47,289 nucleotides of DNA. Origin: Pelagibacteraceae bacterium AG-349-L17 (lineage in GTDB: Bacteria; Pseudomonadota; Alphaproteobacteria; Pelagibacterales; Pelagibacteraceae). The stretch's first letter is position 1. Each line of letters begins with the position of its first letter. The stretch covers positions 1 to 47,289 of the forward strand of contig QCDC01000011.1 in the NCBI GenBank assembly GCA_003278805.1, given 5' to 3'. The notes beneath the pieces are model-generated. The model saw only the letters and a program-made list of their open reading frames with translations, was not told the DNA's origin and ran no database searches. A program made the translations under genes and the position numbers. Below, piece by piece: positions 28,912 to 37,152 of this stretch.

Positions 28912-29265
28912 ATGAAAGTATATTTTAATAATTCTTGTAAAATCTGTAGATCAGAAATTAACTTATATAAAAAAGAAAATATCAAAGATATTGACTGGAT
29001 AGATATAACTAATAATTCAGATGCTGAAAAAGAAACATTAAGAAATGATAAAGAATTATTAAGAAGACTGCATGTTAAAGAGAATGGTAAAATTATTCAG
29101 GGCGCAGAGGCATTTCTTTATGTTTGGAAAAAAATTCCAAAATATAAATTTTTATATAAATTTTTTAAACTACCAATAATTTTCACAATCTTCAAATATG
29201 GGTATGAAATAATTGCCTTTTTTTTATATTTAAAAAATAAAAAACAACTTAAAAAACTAAGTTAA
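28912..29265 (+). CDS. DCC family thiol-disulfide oxidoreductase (DUF393)
   Basis: This 117-residue protein starts MKVYFNNSCKICRSE, matching the DCC pattern with Cys9 and Cys12 in a thioredoxin-like setting. Later GAEAFLYVWKKIPKYKFLYKFFKLP and a hydrophobic C-terminus follow the DUF393 layout. The ATG at 28912 is chosen because it places the C-x2-C directly after the first strand; an in-frame ATG at 28876 would add 12 residues with no family similarity. The function of the family is unclear. Its end overlaps the convergent small membrane gene by 9 bases. Confidence 0.85.
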   Translation: MKVYFNNSCKICRSEINLYKKENIKDIDWIDITNNSDAEKETLRNDKELLRRLHVKENGKIIQGAEAFLYVWKKIPKYKFLYKFFKLPIIFTIFKYGYEIIAFFLYLKNKKQLKKLS

Positions 29266-29550
29266 GAAAAATATTAAAAATTCACTTAGTAAAGACATAG
29301 ATAACAAGAACATTATTAATAAAATTGAGTACATTAAAGTTATAACTCTATTTCTTTTTCTTCTCAGTCTAACAAAAGTTTTATCATCTAGATCTGAAAT
29401 ATCTCTTTCGCCTATAACTGGATAATCATAACTCCATCGCCAAGTAGACTGACCTAACCTAGAGTCAAGACTGTTAAAATATCTTATCCATGCAATAACA
29501 TATCTAAATGTTAAATATAAAATGATCATTAATACAGAAGAAAATAACAT
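29257..29550 (-). CDS. Small membrane protein of unknown function
   Basis: This 97-residue protein is not recognised. It has two predicted transmembrane segments (about 3-22 and 70-95) separated by a hydrophilic loop containing RLGQSTWRWSYDYPVIGERDISDLDDKTFVRLRRKRNR-type sequence, so both termini are probably on the same side. It is the last of a same-strand group (DapA-like, cfa, Lys-rich coiled coil), 30 bases after the stop of the Lys-rich gene. The conserved-looking aromatic and charged loop argues for a real gene. Confidence 0.65.
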   Translation of the reverse strand: MLFSSVLMIILYLTFRYVIAWIRYFNSLDSRLGQSTWRWSYDYPVIGERDISDLDDKTFVRLRRKRNRVITLMYSILLIMFLLSMSLLSEFLIFFLT

Positions 29551-29580
29551 CCTAAATCATACTTAATAATTTAAGATAAT

Positions 29581-30768
29581 TTAATTGATATTTTTGGCTC
29601 GTTTTCTTCCAATTAGTTGAGTGAGTGCGTCAACCATAGTATCTGAAGCCTTAAATATTTCATTATTTTTAAATTCATGAGAAATATTTTTTTCTGGGTT
29701 AGTTTTATCTTCAATAACTATTCCTTCATCAGGCGAATTATTTTTTATATAAATTAACAAAAGCCATTCATCATCTGATGCTTCATCCCACTTAATAAAT
29801 ATTTCTCCAGTTTCAAACCTTCTATCAATACATCTGAAGATGGACATGTGCCTTGTTAGATGTCTTTTGTTTAGCTGAAATACCAAGCTGCTAGCACTTC
29901 TGTAAAAACTTTCGAGAGCAAACTCAATTTTTTGTCTAGCTAAAGTATATTCTTTTTCTTTTTGTAAAAGTGTTTCTCTATCTTCGTCTCCTTGAATTTT
30001 TACTCCTAAGGCCTCTACTCTTTCCCTAATCTTTTGATCTCTAATAATTCGGTATTTTTCTTTTAGTTTTTCTATTCTTTGTTGTAAGCCAGCATAATCC
30101 TCTCTCTTTTCTCTTAAAGAAATTTTTTCTAATTTCTCTAATTCTTTAACCTCTCTAACTCTAAATTTTTCAATTTGCTTATCTAATTTTAATTGTTGTA
30201 AAAATTTCTTTTGTTTTTCTGCTTGTTCAATTCTTAAAAGAGCCTGTTCTTTTCTTAAGAATAATTTTATTTCTTTTGTTCTTTGTTTTTCTAATCTTAT
30301 TTCATCCTTTAAAGCTTGTTCTTTTAATTTAACTTTTAATTCAGCCTCTTTTTGTTTTTCTTTTGCAATTTCGATCTTTTCTAACCTTTCTTTTTCTTGT
30401 TTTTCTAATTTTAATCTTCTTGCTTCATCTTTTTTTAGAGTTTTATATTGTGAAATTGTATCTGCTATCTTATCAAAAAATGCTTGAATATATTTTTCAA
30501 AACCAAAATTTAGTCTAAACTTAAATTCAGGCTTTAGAGAATTTTGAAAGTTAACTAACTTTAAAAGAAAATCTGGTTTCTTTGGTGATGTAGATTTATA
30601 TTTTTTTATTACTTTTTTAGATTTTTTAACTTTTCTGTTTTTAGAATTTTTTTTTTGTCTTACCTTAACTTTTTTAATATTGCTTTTCTTGATCTTTTTT
30701 AGAGCTTTTTTAATTTTTTTTTTATTTTTGAAAAAATTTTTTTTTATTTTTTTTTTCTTTTTTTTCAT
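29581..30768 (-). CDS. Lys-rich coiled-coil protein of unknown function
   Basis: This 395-residue protein has three parts. Residues 1-65 are almost entirely Lys with scattered Ile, Phe and Ser, like a histone-type or nucleic-acid-binding tail. Residues about 105-290 form a long charged coiled coil (repeated KLEKQEKERLEK-like units). The last about 105 residues look globular, with SLVFQLNKRHLTRHMSIFRCIDRRFETG and WDEASDDEWLLLIYI. No known domain was identified. No Shine-Dalgarno-like sequence precedes the ATG. It lies 27 bases after the cfa stop. The C-terminal part may be the conserved functional domain. Confidence 0.7.
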   Translation of the reverse strand: MKKKKKKIKKNFFKNKKKIKKALKKIKKSNIKKVKVRQKKNSKNRKVKKSKKVIKKYKSTSPKKPDFLLKLVNFQNSLKPEFKFRLNFGFEKYIQAFFDKIADTISQYKTLKKDEARRLKLEKQEKERLEKIEIAKEKQKEAELKVKLKEQALKDEIRLEKQRTKEIKLFLRKEQALLRIEQAEKQKKFLQQLKLDKQIEKFRVREVKELEKLEKISLREKREDYAGLQQRIEKLKEKYRIIRDQKIRERVEALGVKIQGDEDRETLLQKEKEYTLARQKIEFALESFYRSASSLVFQLNKRHLTRHMSIFRCIDRRFETGEIFIKWDEASDDEWLLLIYIKNNSPDEGIVIEDKTNPEKNISHEFKNNEIFKASDTMVDALTQLIGRKRAKNIN

Positions 30769-30795
30769 TTGAGGAAATTTATATTTATCAATAAT

Positions 30796-31986
30796 TTATT
30801 GATAAATATAGTCTCTTGTAACTGGTGTTGAAGAATAATTTTTTGTTAATTGAAATTGATATACAACTTGATCACCCCATTTAAATGCCATCTCACAACC
30901 TGCAAGATAAAATTCCCACATTCTAAAAAATTTTTCATCAAACATTTCAATTATTTTTTCTTTGTTTTTGAGACAATTTTCTTTCCAATGTCTTAAAGTG
31001 TGCATGTAATGTAGCCTCAAAACTTCAATATCTGCAACGATTAATCCCGACTTTTCTATATGTGGACTTACCTCACTCAAGCTTGGTGTATATCCACCAG
31101 GAAAAATATATTTCGTAATCCACGGATGTGGATCTCGAGGTGGATTTACTGACCCTATAGTATGAATCAATGAAACTCCATCATCTTTCAAAAGTTTTTC
31201 GACTTGTGAAAAAAATTTTCTATAAAATTTTCTTCCTACATGCTCAAACATTCCAACACTTACTATTCTATCGAATTTTTCGTCTAGCTCCCTATAATCC
31301 ATAAGTTTAAAGTGTAACTGATTTTCTAAATTAAGTTCCTTTGCTCTTTTTTTACAATAATTAAATTGATTTTCAGAAAGGGTGATACCAGTGACTTCAC
31401 AATTTGCACTCTTTGCTATATCAGTTGCAAGCGATCCCCATCCGCATCCGATATCTAAGACTTTTTGATTAGGCTTTATATTAAGTTTTTTTATAATATG
31501 TTGAATTTTATTATTTTGTGCTGTTTCAAGCGTGTCTGTTTCGTTTTTAAAGTACGCACATGAATATTGTCTTTTAGGATCCAAAAATAAATCATAAAGA
31601 TCATCTGAAATATCATAATGATGCGAAACGTTCATTTTTGATTTTTTTATAAAATTAAAGTTAGTCAAATATCTGTAAGAACCTCTTAATTTATTAATTA
31701 TAGAACTAAAAAAATTAAACTCTCCTCTTCCAAAATTCATTAAGGAAAGATCTAAAAAATCTGTTAGCGTTCCATTTTCTATAATTATTTCTCCATCAGT
31801 GTAAGCTTCACCAAAATATAAATCGGGATGAAATAATAATTTATAATGGAGGTTTTTATTTAATATTTTAAGCTTAATAGGGTTTTCACTTTTTGGATTA
31901 CCAATAATATAGCTTTTAGAATTAGCATCAATTAAGATAAATCCATCTTTTTTAAAAACATTATTTAAAAACCTAGCTAATTGCAT
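30796..31986 (-). CDS. cfa: Cyclopropane-fatty-acyl-phospholipid synthase
   Basis: This 396-residue SAM-dependent enzyme adds a methylene across the double bond of unsaturated acyl chains in membrane phospholipids. It has an N-terminal lipid-binding domain (LLFHPDLYFGEAYTDGEIIIENG), then SHHYDISDDLYDLFLD, the SAM motif VLDIGCGWGSLATDIA, ITLSENQ, MFEHVGRKFYRKFF and the C-terminal HWKENCLKN and EFYLAGCEMAF. Slightly long but standard. Its start directly abuts the stop of the DapA-like gene. Confidence 0.95.
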   Translation of the reverse strand: MQLARFLNNVFKKDGFILIDANSKSYIIGNPKSENPIKLKILNKNLHYKLLFHPDLYFGEAYTDGEIIIENGTLTDFLDLSLMNFGRGEFNFFSSIINKLRGSYRYLTNFNFIKKSKMNVSHHYDISDDLYDLFLDPKRQYSCAYFKNETDTLETAQNNKIQHIIKKLNIKPNQKVLDIGCGWGSLATDIAKSANCEVTGITLSENQFNYCKKRAKELNLENQLHFKLMDYRELDEKFDRIVSVGMFEHVGRKFYRKFFSQVEKLLKDDGVSLIHTIGSVNPPRDPHPWITKYIFPGGYTPSLSEVSPHIEKSGLIVADIEVLRLHYMHTLRHWKENCLKNKEKIIEMFDEKFFRMWEFYLAGCEMAFKWGDQVVYQFQLTKNYSSTPVTRDYIYQ

Positions 31987-32871
31987 CTAAGCCGCCTTAG
32001 TATTATTTAATGAAAAATTTAATTTCTCTAAATTATTGATTAAATCTGATGCCTCTTTAGAGTTTAAAATACTAAGTGGTGGCAAAAGATTTTTATAGTA
32101 TATTTCTTTTTTACTAAAGTAAGTATGTAAACTTGAAATCAAATTATATTTTTCAAATTCTGCTCTTACATCGCAAAGATTTTGATTAACTGTCTGATCG
32201 TTTCCATCATTAAAATCATCGTAAACTTTTCTTGCTAGTGCAGAAGTAGCATTGCATGTAGCTGTAATAATTCCAGAACAACCTAATTGAAGTCCTTTAA
32301 ATAATTTAGATTCTGATCCAGGTAAAACTGAAAAACTATCAATTTTTAAATTTTCAAAAAGATTGTAAGAACTATCTTTTACACCAATAATATTTTTTGG
32401 ATATTTTTTTACCAACTCTTCAATACATTCAATACTAAACTTATAACCACAGAGTTTTTCAAAATTATATAGTACTATTTCACAATCAGAAATTACTTCT
32501 ACTATTTTGCTATAAAATTCTATTACTTCTTTATCTCCATATTTATAGTAAGCAGGCGGCATAATTAAGAATCTATTAAAACCTAAAGATTTAGAAACTC
32601 TCATTAAATTAATTGTTTCACCTAAAGAGTTTAAACCAGTGCCTATAATATATTTTTCTTTGTGTTTGCTTGAAGTCAAATGATTTAATAAATTAATTTT
32701 TTCTGAGACAGGTATAAGTTGAGCCTGCCCTGTACTTCCAAATATAGCTGCTCCGTGACAACCATTGTCTATAACCATTTCTGCGTGCAGAATGGTTTTT
32801 TTAATATCAAGCGTCAAATCATCATTTAAGATCGACATTGAGGCCGCATAAATGCCTTTAATTTTACTCAT
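31987..32871 (-). CDS. DapA-family (dihydrodipicolinate synthase/N-acetylneuraminate lyase) aldolase
   Basis: This 294-residue class I aldolase has a TIM-barrel pattern: GIYAASMSILNDD, GCHGAAIFGSTGQ (the GSTGE-like pyruvate motif, with Gln replacing Glu), the Tyr in VLYNFEKLCGY and the Schiff-base Lys in IIGVKDSSYN. The usual YNVP is replaced by YNFE and the GE by GQ, so it is not typical DapA. It might act on another 2-oxo acid or sugar acid. It lies directly before cfa, divergent from the GT9 gene. Lysine synthesis is therefore not assumed. Confidence 0.82.
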   Translation of the reverse strand: MSKIKGIYAASMSILNDDLTLDIKKTILHAEMVIDNGCHGAAIFGSTGQAQLIPVSEKINLLNHLTSSKHKEKYIIGTGLNSLGETINLMRVSKSLGFNRFLIMPPAYYKYGDKEVIEFYSKIVEVISDCEIVLYNFEKLCGYKFSIECIEELVKKYPKNIIGVKDSSYNLFENLKIDSFSVLPGSESKLFKGLQLGCSGIITATCNATSALARKVYDDFNDGNDQTVNQNLCDVRAEFEKYNLISSLHTYFSKKEIYYKNLLPPLSILNSKEASDLINNLEKLNFSLNNTKAA

Positions 32872-32920
32872 AATAAAAATTTATATAAAAATATTAATTA
32901 GTAAAGTTTATAAATTAACT

Positions 32921-33883
32921 ATGAAAATATTAGCTATTCAAAACAGGATGGGCATAGGTGATACGGTAATTTTTCTACCTTTTATTAAAGCCATTTCAAA
33001 AAAATTTGGAGCACCTGTTAGTTTATTGGTTAAAGAAAATTCAAAAGCTAACGAGTTTTTAAATCAAACAAATTATATTGATGAAATAATTCACTTAGAA
33101 AGAGATAATAAAATAAATCAAAAACATGATGGTTTCAAAGGATTTTTCAAATTAGTAAGCGATATAAAAAAATATAATTTCGACAAAGTTTTTATATTCA
33201 ATTCTTCTTTGAGATATAACTTAATTTCTAGATTGGCAGGAATTAAAGAAATATTTCAATACCCGTTATTTGAAAAACGAAATCAACACATCACTGAGCC
33301 AGCTAAAGGTATAATAAAAAAATATTTAGATATCGAAATTATTGATAATCCAGAAATTCAAATTGATAATAGTTTAGTTAAAAAAACAGCAGTTAACTTT
33401 AATATTAATAATGATGAGCTTAATGTTTTGTTGGGTGTTGGTGGTTCAGGTCCAACTAAAAGAATACCATCAAAAACTTTTCTAGACGTAATGAAAAAAT
33501 TAGAAGCTTTTAAAAAGTGTAGATTTTTTTTAGCTACAGGTAAAAATGAAGATGAACAAAAAGTTTTAAGCGAATTATATAACACAAAATTTAAAGATAA
33601 ATGTGTTGCCCTAGACAATCTTAGTATAAGAGAAATTTTACCTGTTATTAAAAATTGTAATGTTGCAATATGTAATGATACAAGTTTCTCACATCTATCC
33701 TCAGCATTAGGAATTAAAACAATTACACTAATGGCAGATACTCCATTAATTTATGGTTCTTACAACACAAATATGTATCCAATTATTCCTGATGGAGAAA
33801 TAACAGTTTCTCACAATACTCGTGGTAAAGACAAAATTAATCCAGATAAAATCTACGAAAAACTTTTATCAATAATTAATTAA
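32921..33883 (+). CDS. Glycosyltransferase family 9 (heptosyltransferase-like)
   Basis: This 320-residue protein has the GT9 N-terminus LAIQNRMGIGDTVIFLPFIKAI, a central VLLGVGGSGPTKRIPSKTF, and the C-terminal nucleotide-sugar motif VAICNDTSFSHLSSALGIKTITLM. GT9 enzymes add heptose or related sugars to lipopolysaccharide core. The start at 32921 is chosen because it begins with MKILAIQ; an in-frame ATG at 32852 would overlap the divergent DapA-like gene. Its stop shares TTAA with the convergent J-domain gene. The sugar is unknown. Confidence 0.85.
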   Translation: MKILAIQNRMGIGDTVIFLPFIKAISKKFGAPVSLLVKENSKANEFLNQTNYIDEIIHLERDNKINQKHDGFKGFFKLVSDIKKYNFDKVFIFNSSLRYNLISRLAGIKEIFQYPLFEKRNQHITEPAKGIIKKYLDIEIIDNPEIQIDNSLVKKTAVNFNINNDELNVLLGVGGSGPTKRIPSKTFLDVMKKLEAFKKCRFFLATGKNEDEQKVLSELYNTKFKDKCVALDNLSIREILPVIKNCNVAICNDTSFSHLSSALGIKTITLMADTPLIYGSYNTNMYPIIPDGEITVSHNTRGKDKINPDKIYEKLLSIIN

Positions 33884-34383
33884 GAAATATCTTTAAGAAC
33901 TATCTCTTTTGCTTCATTAACAATAGCTGATAATCTTGAAGTTTCTGGAGAAATATCGGGATGAATTTTTTTTTGAATTTTTTGGTAAGCTTTATTTAGA
34001 GCTTCTTTAGTTGGTTTTTTATTAATGTCTAAATTTAAAATCTTATATGCCTCAGATATTGATAATGATGATGAGTTATTATTTTGATATTGATTAAAAG
34101 AAAATCTTCCAGAATTTCTTAAGGTTTGAATAAGCCTATAAAGAGAAAGCAATTGAAACAATGATAAACCTTTAAGTTTAACTAAAGCAAGGCTTGCAAG
34201 AGTTAATGGTAATGTTAATAGAAATTTTCCACCAATAGCAAATAAAACTGCTAATAAAGCCAATAATAAAATTGTAATCAGCCTAACTCCTTTTGACATT
34301 TTTTTTGGAGAAATATTTGACCACCATCTTAATAAAAAATATAAGATGACTAAAATTACAAGTAGATAAATAATAATATTCAT
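33880..34383 (-). CDS. Membrane-anchored J-domain protein
   Basis: This 167-residue protein has N-terminal hydrophobic segments (about 2-18, 34-52 and a third near 55-75) and a C-terminal J-domain fragment (about 105-160) with SEAYKILNLD and the HPD motif in KKIHPDIS. The HPD loop stimulates DnaK-type ATPases. The layout resembles Tim14/Pam18-like or DjlA-like alphaproteobacterial proteins. The start at 34383 is chosen because the alternative at 34413 would overlap the divergent peptidase gene. Only 15 bases separate the two start codons. Confidence 0.85.
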   Translation of the reverse strand: MNIIIYLLVILVILYFLLRWWSNISPKKMSKGVRLITILLLALLAVLFAIGGKFLLTLPLTLASLALVKLKGLSLFQLLSLYRLIQTLRNSGRFSFNQYQNNNSSSLSISEAYKILNLDINKKPTKEALNKAYQKIQKKIHPDISPETSRLSAIVNEAKEIVLKDIS

Positions 34384-34398
34384 ATATTTCCTTATTAG

Positions 34399-36474
34399 AT
34401 GAAAATACCACAACTTAAAAAAAAACTAGAGATAAAAACTTGTCACAATATTGATTGGGAAGACAATTATAGCTGGATTCATCAAAAAGATATTTTAGAA
34501 GTCCTAAAAGATAAAAGTAAGTTAGATCCTGAGGTAAAAAAATATTTAGAAGATGAAAATGCTTACACTGAACATCATTTAAAAGATACAAAAGATATCC
34601 AAAAAAAATTATTTGATGAGATTAAAGCAAGAATTAAATTAGATGATGAATCTTTGCCCTATAAAGATCACACCTATGAGTATTGGACAAAAACTACAAC
34701 AATAGGAAATTATTCAATAAAACTTAGAAAAAAAATTGGTTCCGAAGATATTGAGGAAATATGGAATGGAGATAAAGAAAAAGAAAAACTTAAAACTGAA
34801 TATTTTGGGGTTGGAGATTTAGAAGTAAGTAACAATGATAAATATCTAGGATACTCTTTAGATCTTAAAGGATCTGAATATTATACAATTTATTTAAGAG
34901 ATATAAAAACAAACAAAATTATTTCGAAAGAAATTCCAGAAACATCAGGTGGAATAACATTTAGTTTGGATGATAAATATATTTTTTATTCTAAACTTGA
35001 TGAAAATCATAGAGCAAGAACAATATACAGGCACAGAATAGGTGACTTTGAGGGCAAAGATGAATTAATATTTGAGGAGAAAAGTGAGGCTTTTACAGTA
35101 GGAATTGGAAAAAGCTCAGATGAAAAATATTTTTTTATAAATACTTCTGACCATAATACTTCAGAGCAATATTACTTTAAATCAGATGAATTAAATCCAT
35201 CTCCAAAACTTATTATTAAAAGAGAAAGAGGTGTTCTGTATTCTGTTAATTCATGGGATGGTAAATTTTATAATCATACAAATAAAAATGCTGAAGACTT
35301 TAAAATTGATATTTGTGACAATTTAGAAAATCAAAATTGGCAAACATATATTCCAGCAAAAGATGAAGTTTTAATTGGTGGATTAACATTCCTTAAAAAT
35401 TGGATTATTCGTGGTGAAACATCAGACGCACTAGATAAATTATTTGTCAAAAATATTTCTACAAATATAGAAGAAGAATTAATTTTTTCTGATGAATCTG
35501 TTTATGTTCCAGGAGTAAGCTTAACTCAAAAAGATAGAAATACTGATGAAGTTTATTTAGGATATTCATCACCCAAAACTCCTTCTAGAGTGTTTAAATA
35601 TAATTTAGCAACAAAATCTAAAGAACTTGTCAAAGAACAAGAGATCCCATCTGGTCATAATAAAGATGACTATATTGTTGAGAGAGTTGAGTTTAAATCT
35701 CATGATGGGAGAATGGTTCCACTAACAATTACAAGACACAAAAAAACAAAAATTAATGGGTCTGCAAATGTTCTATTATATGGATATGGATCTTATGGAA
35801 ATTCCATGTCCCCAAGTTTTTCTTCCACAAGATTAAGTTTAATAAATAGAGATATAATTTGGGCCACAGCTCATATCAGAGGTGGTATGGAAAAAGGTAT
35901 GAAATGGTGGAAAGAAGGAAAATTAACAAACAAAAAAAATACTTTTGAAGATTATATTTATGCAGCAAAATATTTGATCGAAAAGAATTATACGTCAAAA
36001 GGAAATATTATTGGCATGGGTGGATCAGCTGGAGGATTATTAATGGGAGCTGTTGTCAATCAATCTCCTGAATTATTTTTAGGAATTATAATGGCTGTTC
36101 CATTTGTAGATTCTTTAACAACAAATCTTGATCATTCTTTACCTTTAACTGTGGGAGAATTTGACGAATTTGGAAATGCAAAAGATAATAAAGAACATTT
36201 TGATTATATTTATTCATATGCACCCTACAACAATATTAAAAAAATGGATTATCCACATATTTTTATTACAACAAGTTTAAGTGATAATAGAGTTTTATTT
36301 GATGAGCCTGCAAAATTCACAGCAAAACTCAGAGACTATAAAACAGATAATAATTTACTTCTTTTGAAAACTGAAATGAATGCTGGTCACGGTGGCAAAT
36401 CAGGAAGAGATGGCGCAATAGAAGAAATTGCTATTGACTATGCATTTGCATTAAAGATTTCTAAAAAAATTTAG
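34399..36474 (+). CDS. ptrB: Oligopeptidase B (S9 prolyl oligopeptidase family)
   Basis: This 691-residue serine peptidase has an N-terminal beta-propeller (about 70-410) and a C-terminal alpha/beta-hydrolase domain. The catalytic triad can be placed: Ser543 in GMGGSAGG, Asp629 in LSDNRV, and His664 in NAGHGGKSG. GYGSYGNSMSPSFS and RGGMEKGMKWWKEG complete the family pattern. Oligopeptidase B cleaves short peptides after Arg or Lys in the cytoplasm. hsp20 follows after a 100-base gap with its own promoter. Confidence 0.95.
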   Translation: MKIPQLKKKLEIKTCHNIDWEDNYSWIHQKDILEVLKDKSKLDPEVKKYLEDENAYTEHHLKDTKDIQKKLFDEIKARIKLDDESLPYKDHTYEYWTKTTTIGNYSIKLRKKIGSEDIEEIWNGDKEKEKLKTEYFGVGDLEVSNNDKYLGYSLDLKGSEYYTIYLRDIKTNKIISKEIPETSGGITFSLDDKYIFYSKLDENHRARTIYRHRIGDFEGKDELIFEEKSEAFTVGIGKSSDEKYFFINTSDHNTSEQYYFKSDELNPSPKLIIKRERGVLYSVNSWDGKFYNHTNKNAEDFKIDICDNLENQNWQTYIPAKDEVLIGGLTFLKNWIIRGETSDALDKLFVKNISTNIEEELIFSDESVYVPGVSLTQKDRNTDEVYLGYSSPKTPSRVFKYNLATKSKELVKEQEIPSGHNKDDYIVERVEFKSHDGRMVPLTITRHKKTKINGSANVLLYGYGSYGNSMSPSFSSTRLSLINRDIIWATAHIRGGMEKGMKWWKEGKLTNKKNTFEDYIYAAKYLIEKNYTSKGNIIGMGGSAGGLLMGAVVNQSPELFLGIIMAVPFVDSLTTNLDHSLPLTVGEFDEFGNAKDNKEHFDYIYSYAPYNNIKKMDYPHIFITTSLSDNRVLFDEPAKFTAKLRDYKTDNNLLLLKTEMNAGHGGKSGRDGAIEEIAIDYAFALKISKKI

Positions 36475-36484
36475 TATATTCAAT

Positions 36485-36512
36485 CTTGAAAAAAACAAAT
36501 TAATTACCATAT
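36485..36512 (+). promoter_or_regulatory. Putative RpoH (sigma-32) promoter of hsp20
   Basis: CTTGAAA at 36485-36491 is followed after 15 bases by CCATAT at 36507-36512, the same pattern and spacing as before groES (18124-18151). Transcription would start near 36519, directly before a hairpin. Two matching sites before two chaperone genes make the assignment more likely than either alone. Confidence 0.6.
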
Positions 36513-36521
36513 AAACCAAGT

Positions 36522-36574
36522 AAGTCGCCTAATGGGGCTTGCACTAATAAACTTGCTTAACAAAGGAGGATATT
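36522..36574 (+). promoter_or_regulatory. ROSE-like RNA thermometer in hsp20 leader
   Basis: The leader can form two stems. Stem I (36522-36540) pairs AAGUC-CC with GGGGCUU around a UAAU loop with a bulged G. Stem II pairs CUUGCUU (36552-36558) with AAGGAGG (36563-36569) around an AACA loop: six pairs and a central G-G mismatch (G55-G66 of the 365xx numbering). Masking of the Shine-Dalgarno by UUGCU with a G-G mismatch is the hallmark of ROSE thermometers, known upstream of small heat-shock genes in rhizobia and gammaproteobacteria. The ATG is at 36575. Confidence 0.6.
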
Positions 36575-37021
36575 ATGACAAGTAAGGATCTATCTATATT
36601 TAACTCACTTAGACCTTTTTCAATTGGTTTTGATGATATGTTCGACCAATTTGAAAATATGTTGGGAAATGGGAATTTGACGATGCAGTCAAATTATCCA
36701 CCATACAACATACGAAAGACAGGCAAAGACAACTATGCAATTGAAGTAGCATTAGCTGGCTTTAGCAAAAAAGACGTTGAGGTTGAGTTCGAGGACAATT
36801 TATTAACAGTTAGAACTAAACAAGTTGATAAATCTGATGACGGTGATGTTAATGGAGAAATTATTCATAAGGGTATTTCTCAAAGACAATTTGCAAGATC
36901 ATTCACTATAGCTGACGATGTAAAAGTTAATGGTGCTGAACTTAAGGACGGTCTTTTAACAATTTCTTGTGAAAGAATAATTCCAGAACATAAAAAAAAG
37001 AAGCTTATTGAAATTAAATAA
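36575..37021 (+). CDS. hsp20: Small heat-shock protein Hsp20 (IbpA-type)
   Basis: This 148-residue small heat-shock chaperone keeps unfolded proteins soluble until refolded. It has an N-terminal arm (FNSLRPFSIGFDDMFDQFENML) and an alpha-crystallin domain (about 45-140) starting YPPYNIRKTGKDNYAIEVALAGF, with VEFEDNLLTVRTK, the RQFARSFTIADDVKVNGAELKDGLLTISCER segment, then the charged tail. The Shine-Dalgarno AAAGGAGG precedes the ATG and is predicted to be masked in the leader stem. Regulation by an RpoH-like promoter and a ROSE-like element is inferred. Confidence 0.95.
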   Translation: MTSKDLSIFNSLRPFSIGFDDMFDQFENMLGNGNLTMQSNYPPYNIRKTGKDNYAIEVALAGFSKKDVEVEFEDNLLTVRTKQVDKSDDGDVNGEIIHKGISQRQFARSFTIADDVKVNGAELKDGLLTISCERIIPEHKKKKLIEIK

Positions 37022-37036
37022 GTCTTAAACCTTGCT

Positions 37037-37056
37037 TGTGGGGAGAAGTCCCCACA
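37037..37056 (+). other. Stable stem-loop after hsp20
   Basis: TGTGGGGA and TCCCCACA form a perfect 8-bp stem closed by GAAG, starting 16 bases after the hsp20 stop. It is unusually G+C rich for this genome. No T tract follows, so it is not a standard terminator; it may protect the 3' end of the hsp20 mRNA. Confidence 0.8.
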
Positions 37057-37152
37057 GGTATGAGTAAATCTTAAAAACTGATTAATTTAAACAAGTTCAT
37101 TTATATTGCTAAAAAAACCTATAATGAGCAAATTTGTTTAAAACAGCAACTT

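Noticed and set aside
37037..37056. Intrinsic terminator of hsp20
   Set aside because: The stem is strong but is followed by GGTATGAG, not by T residues.
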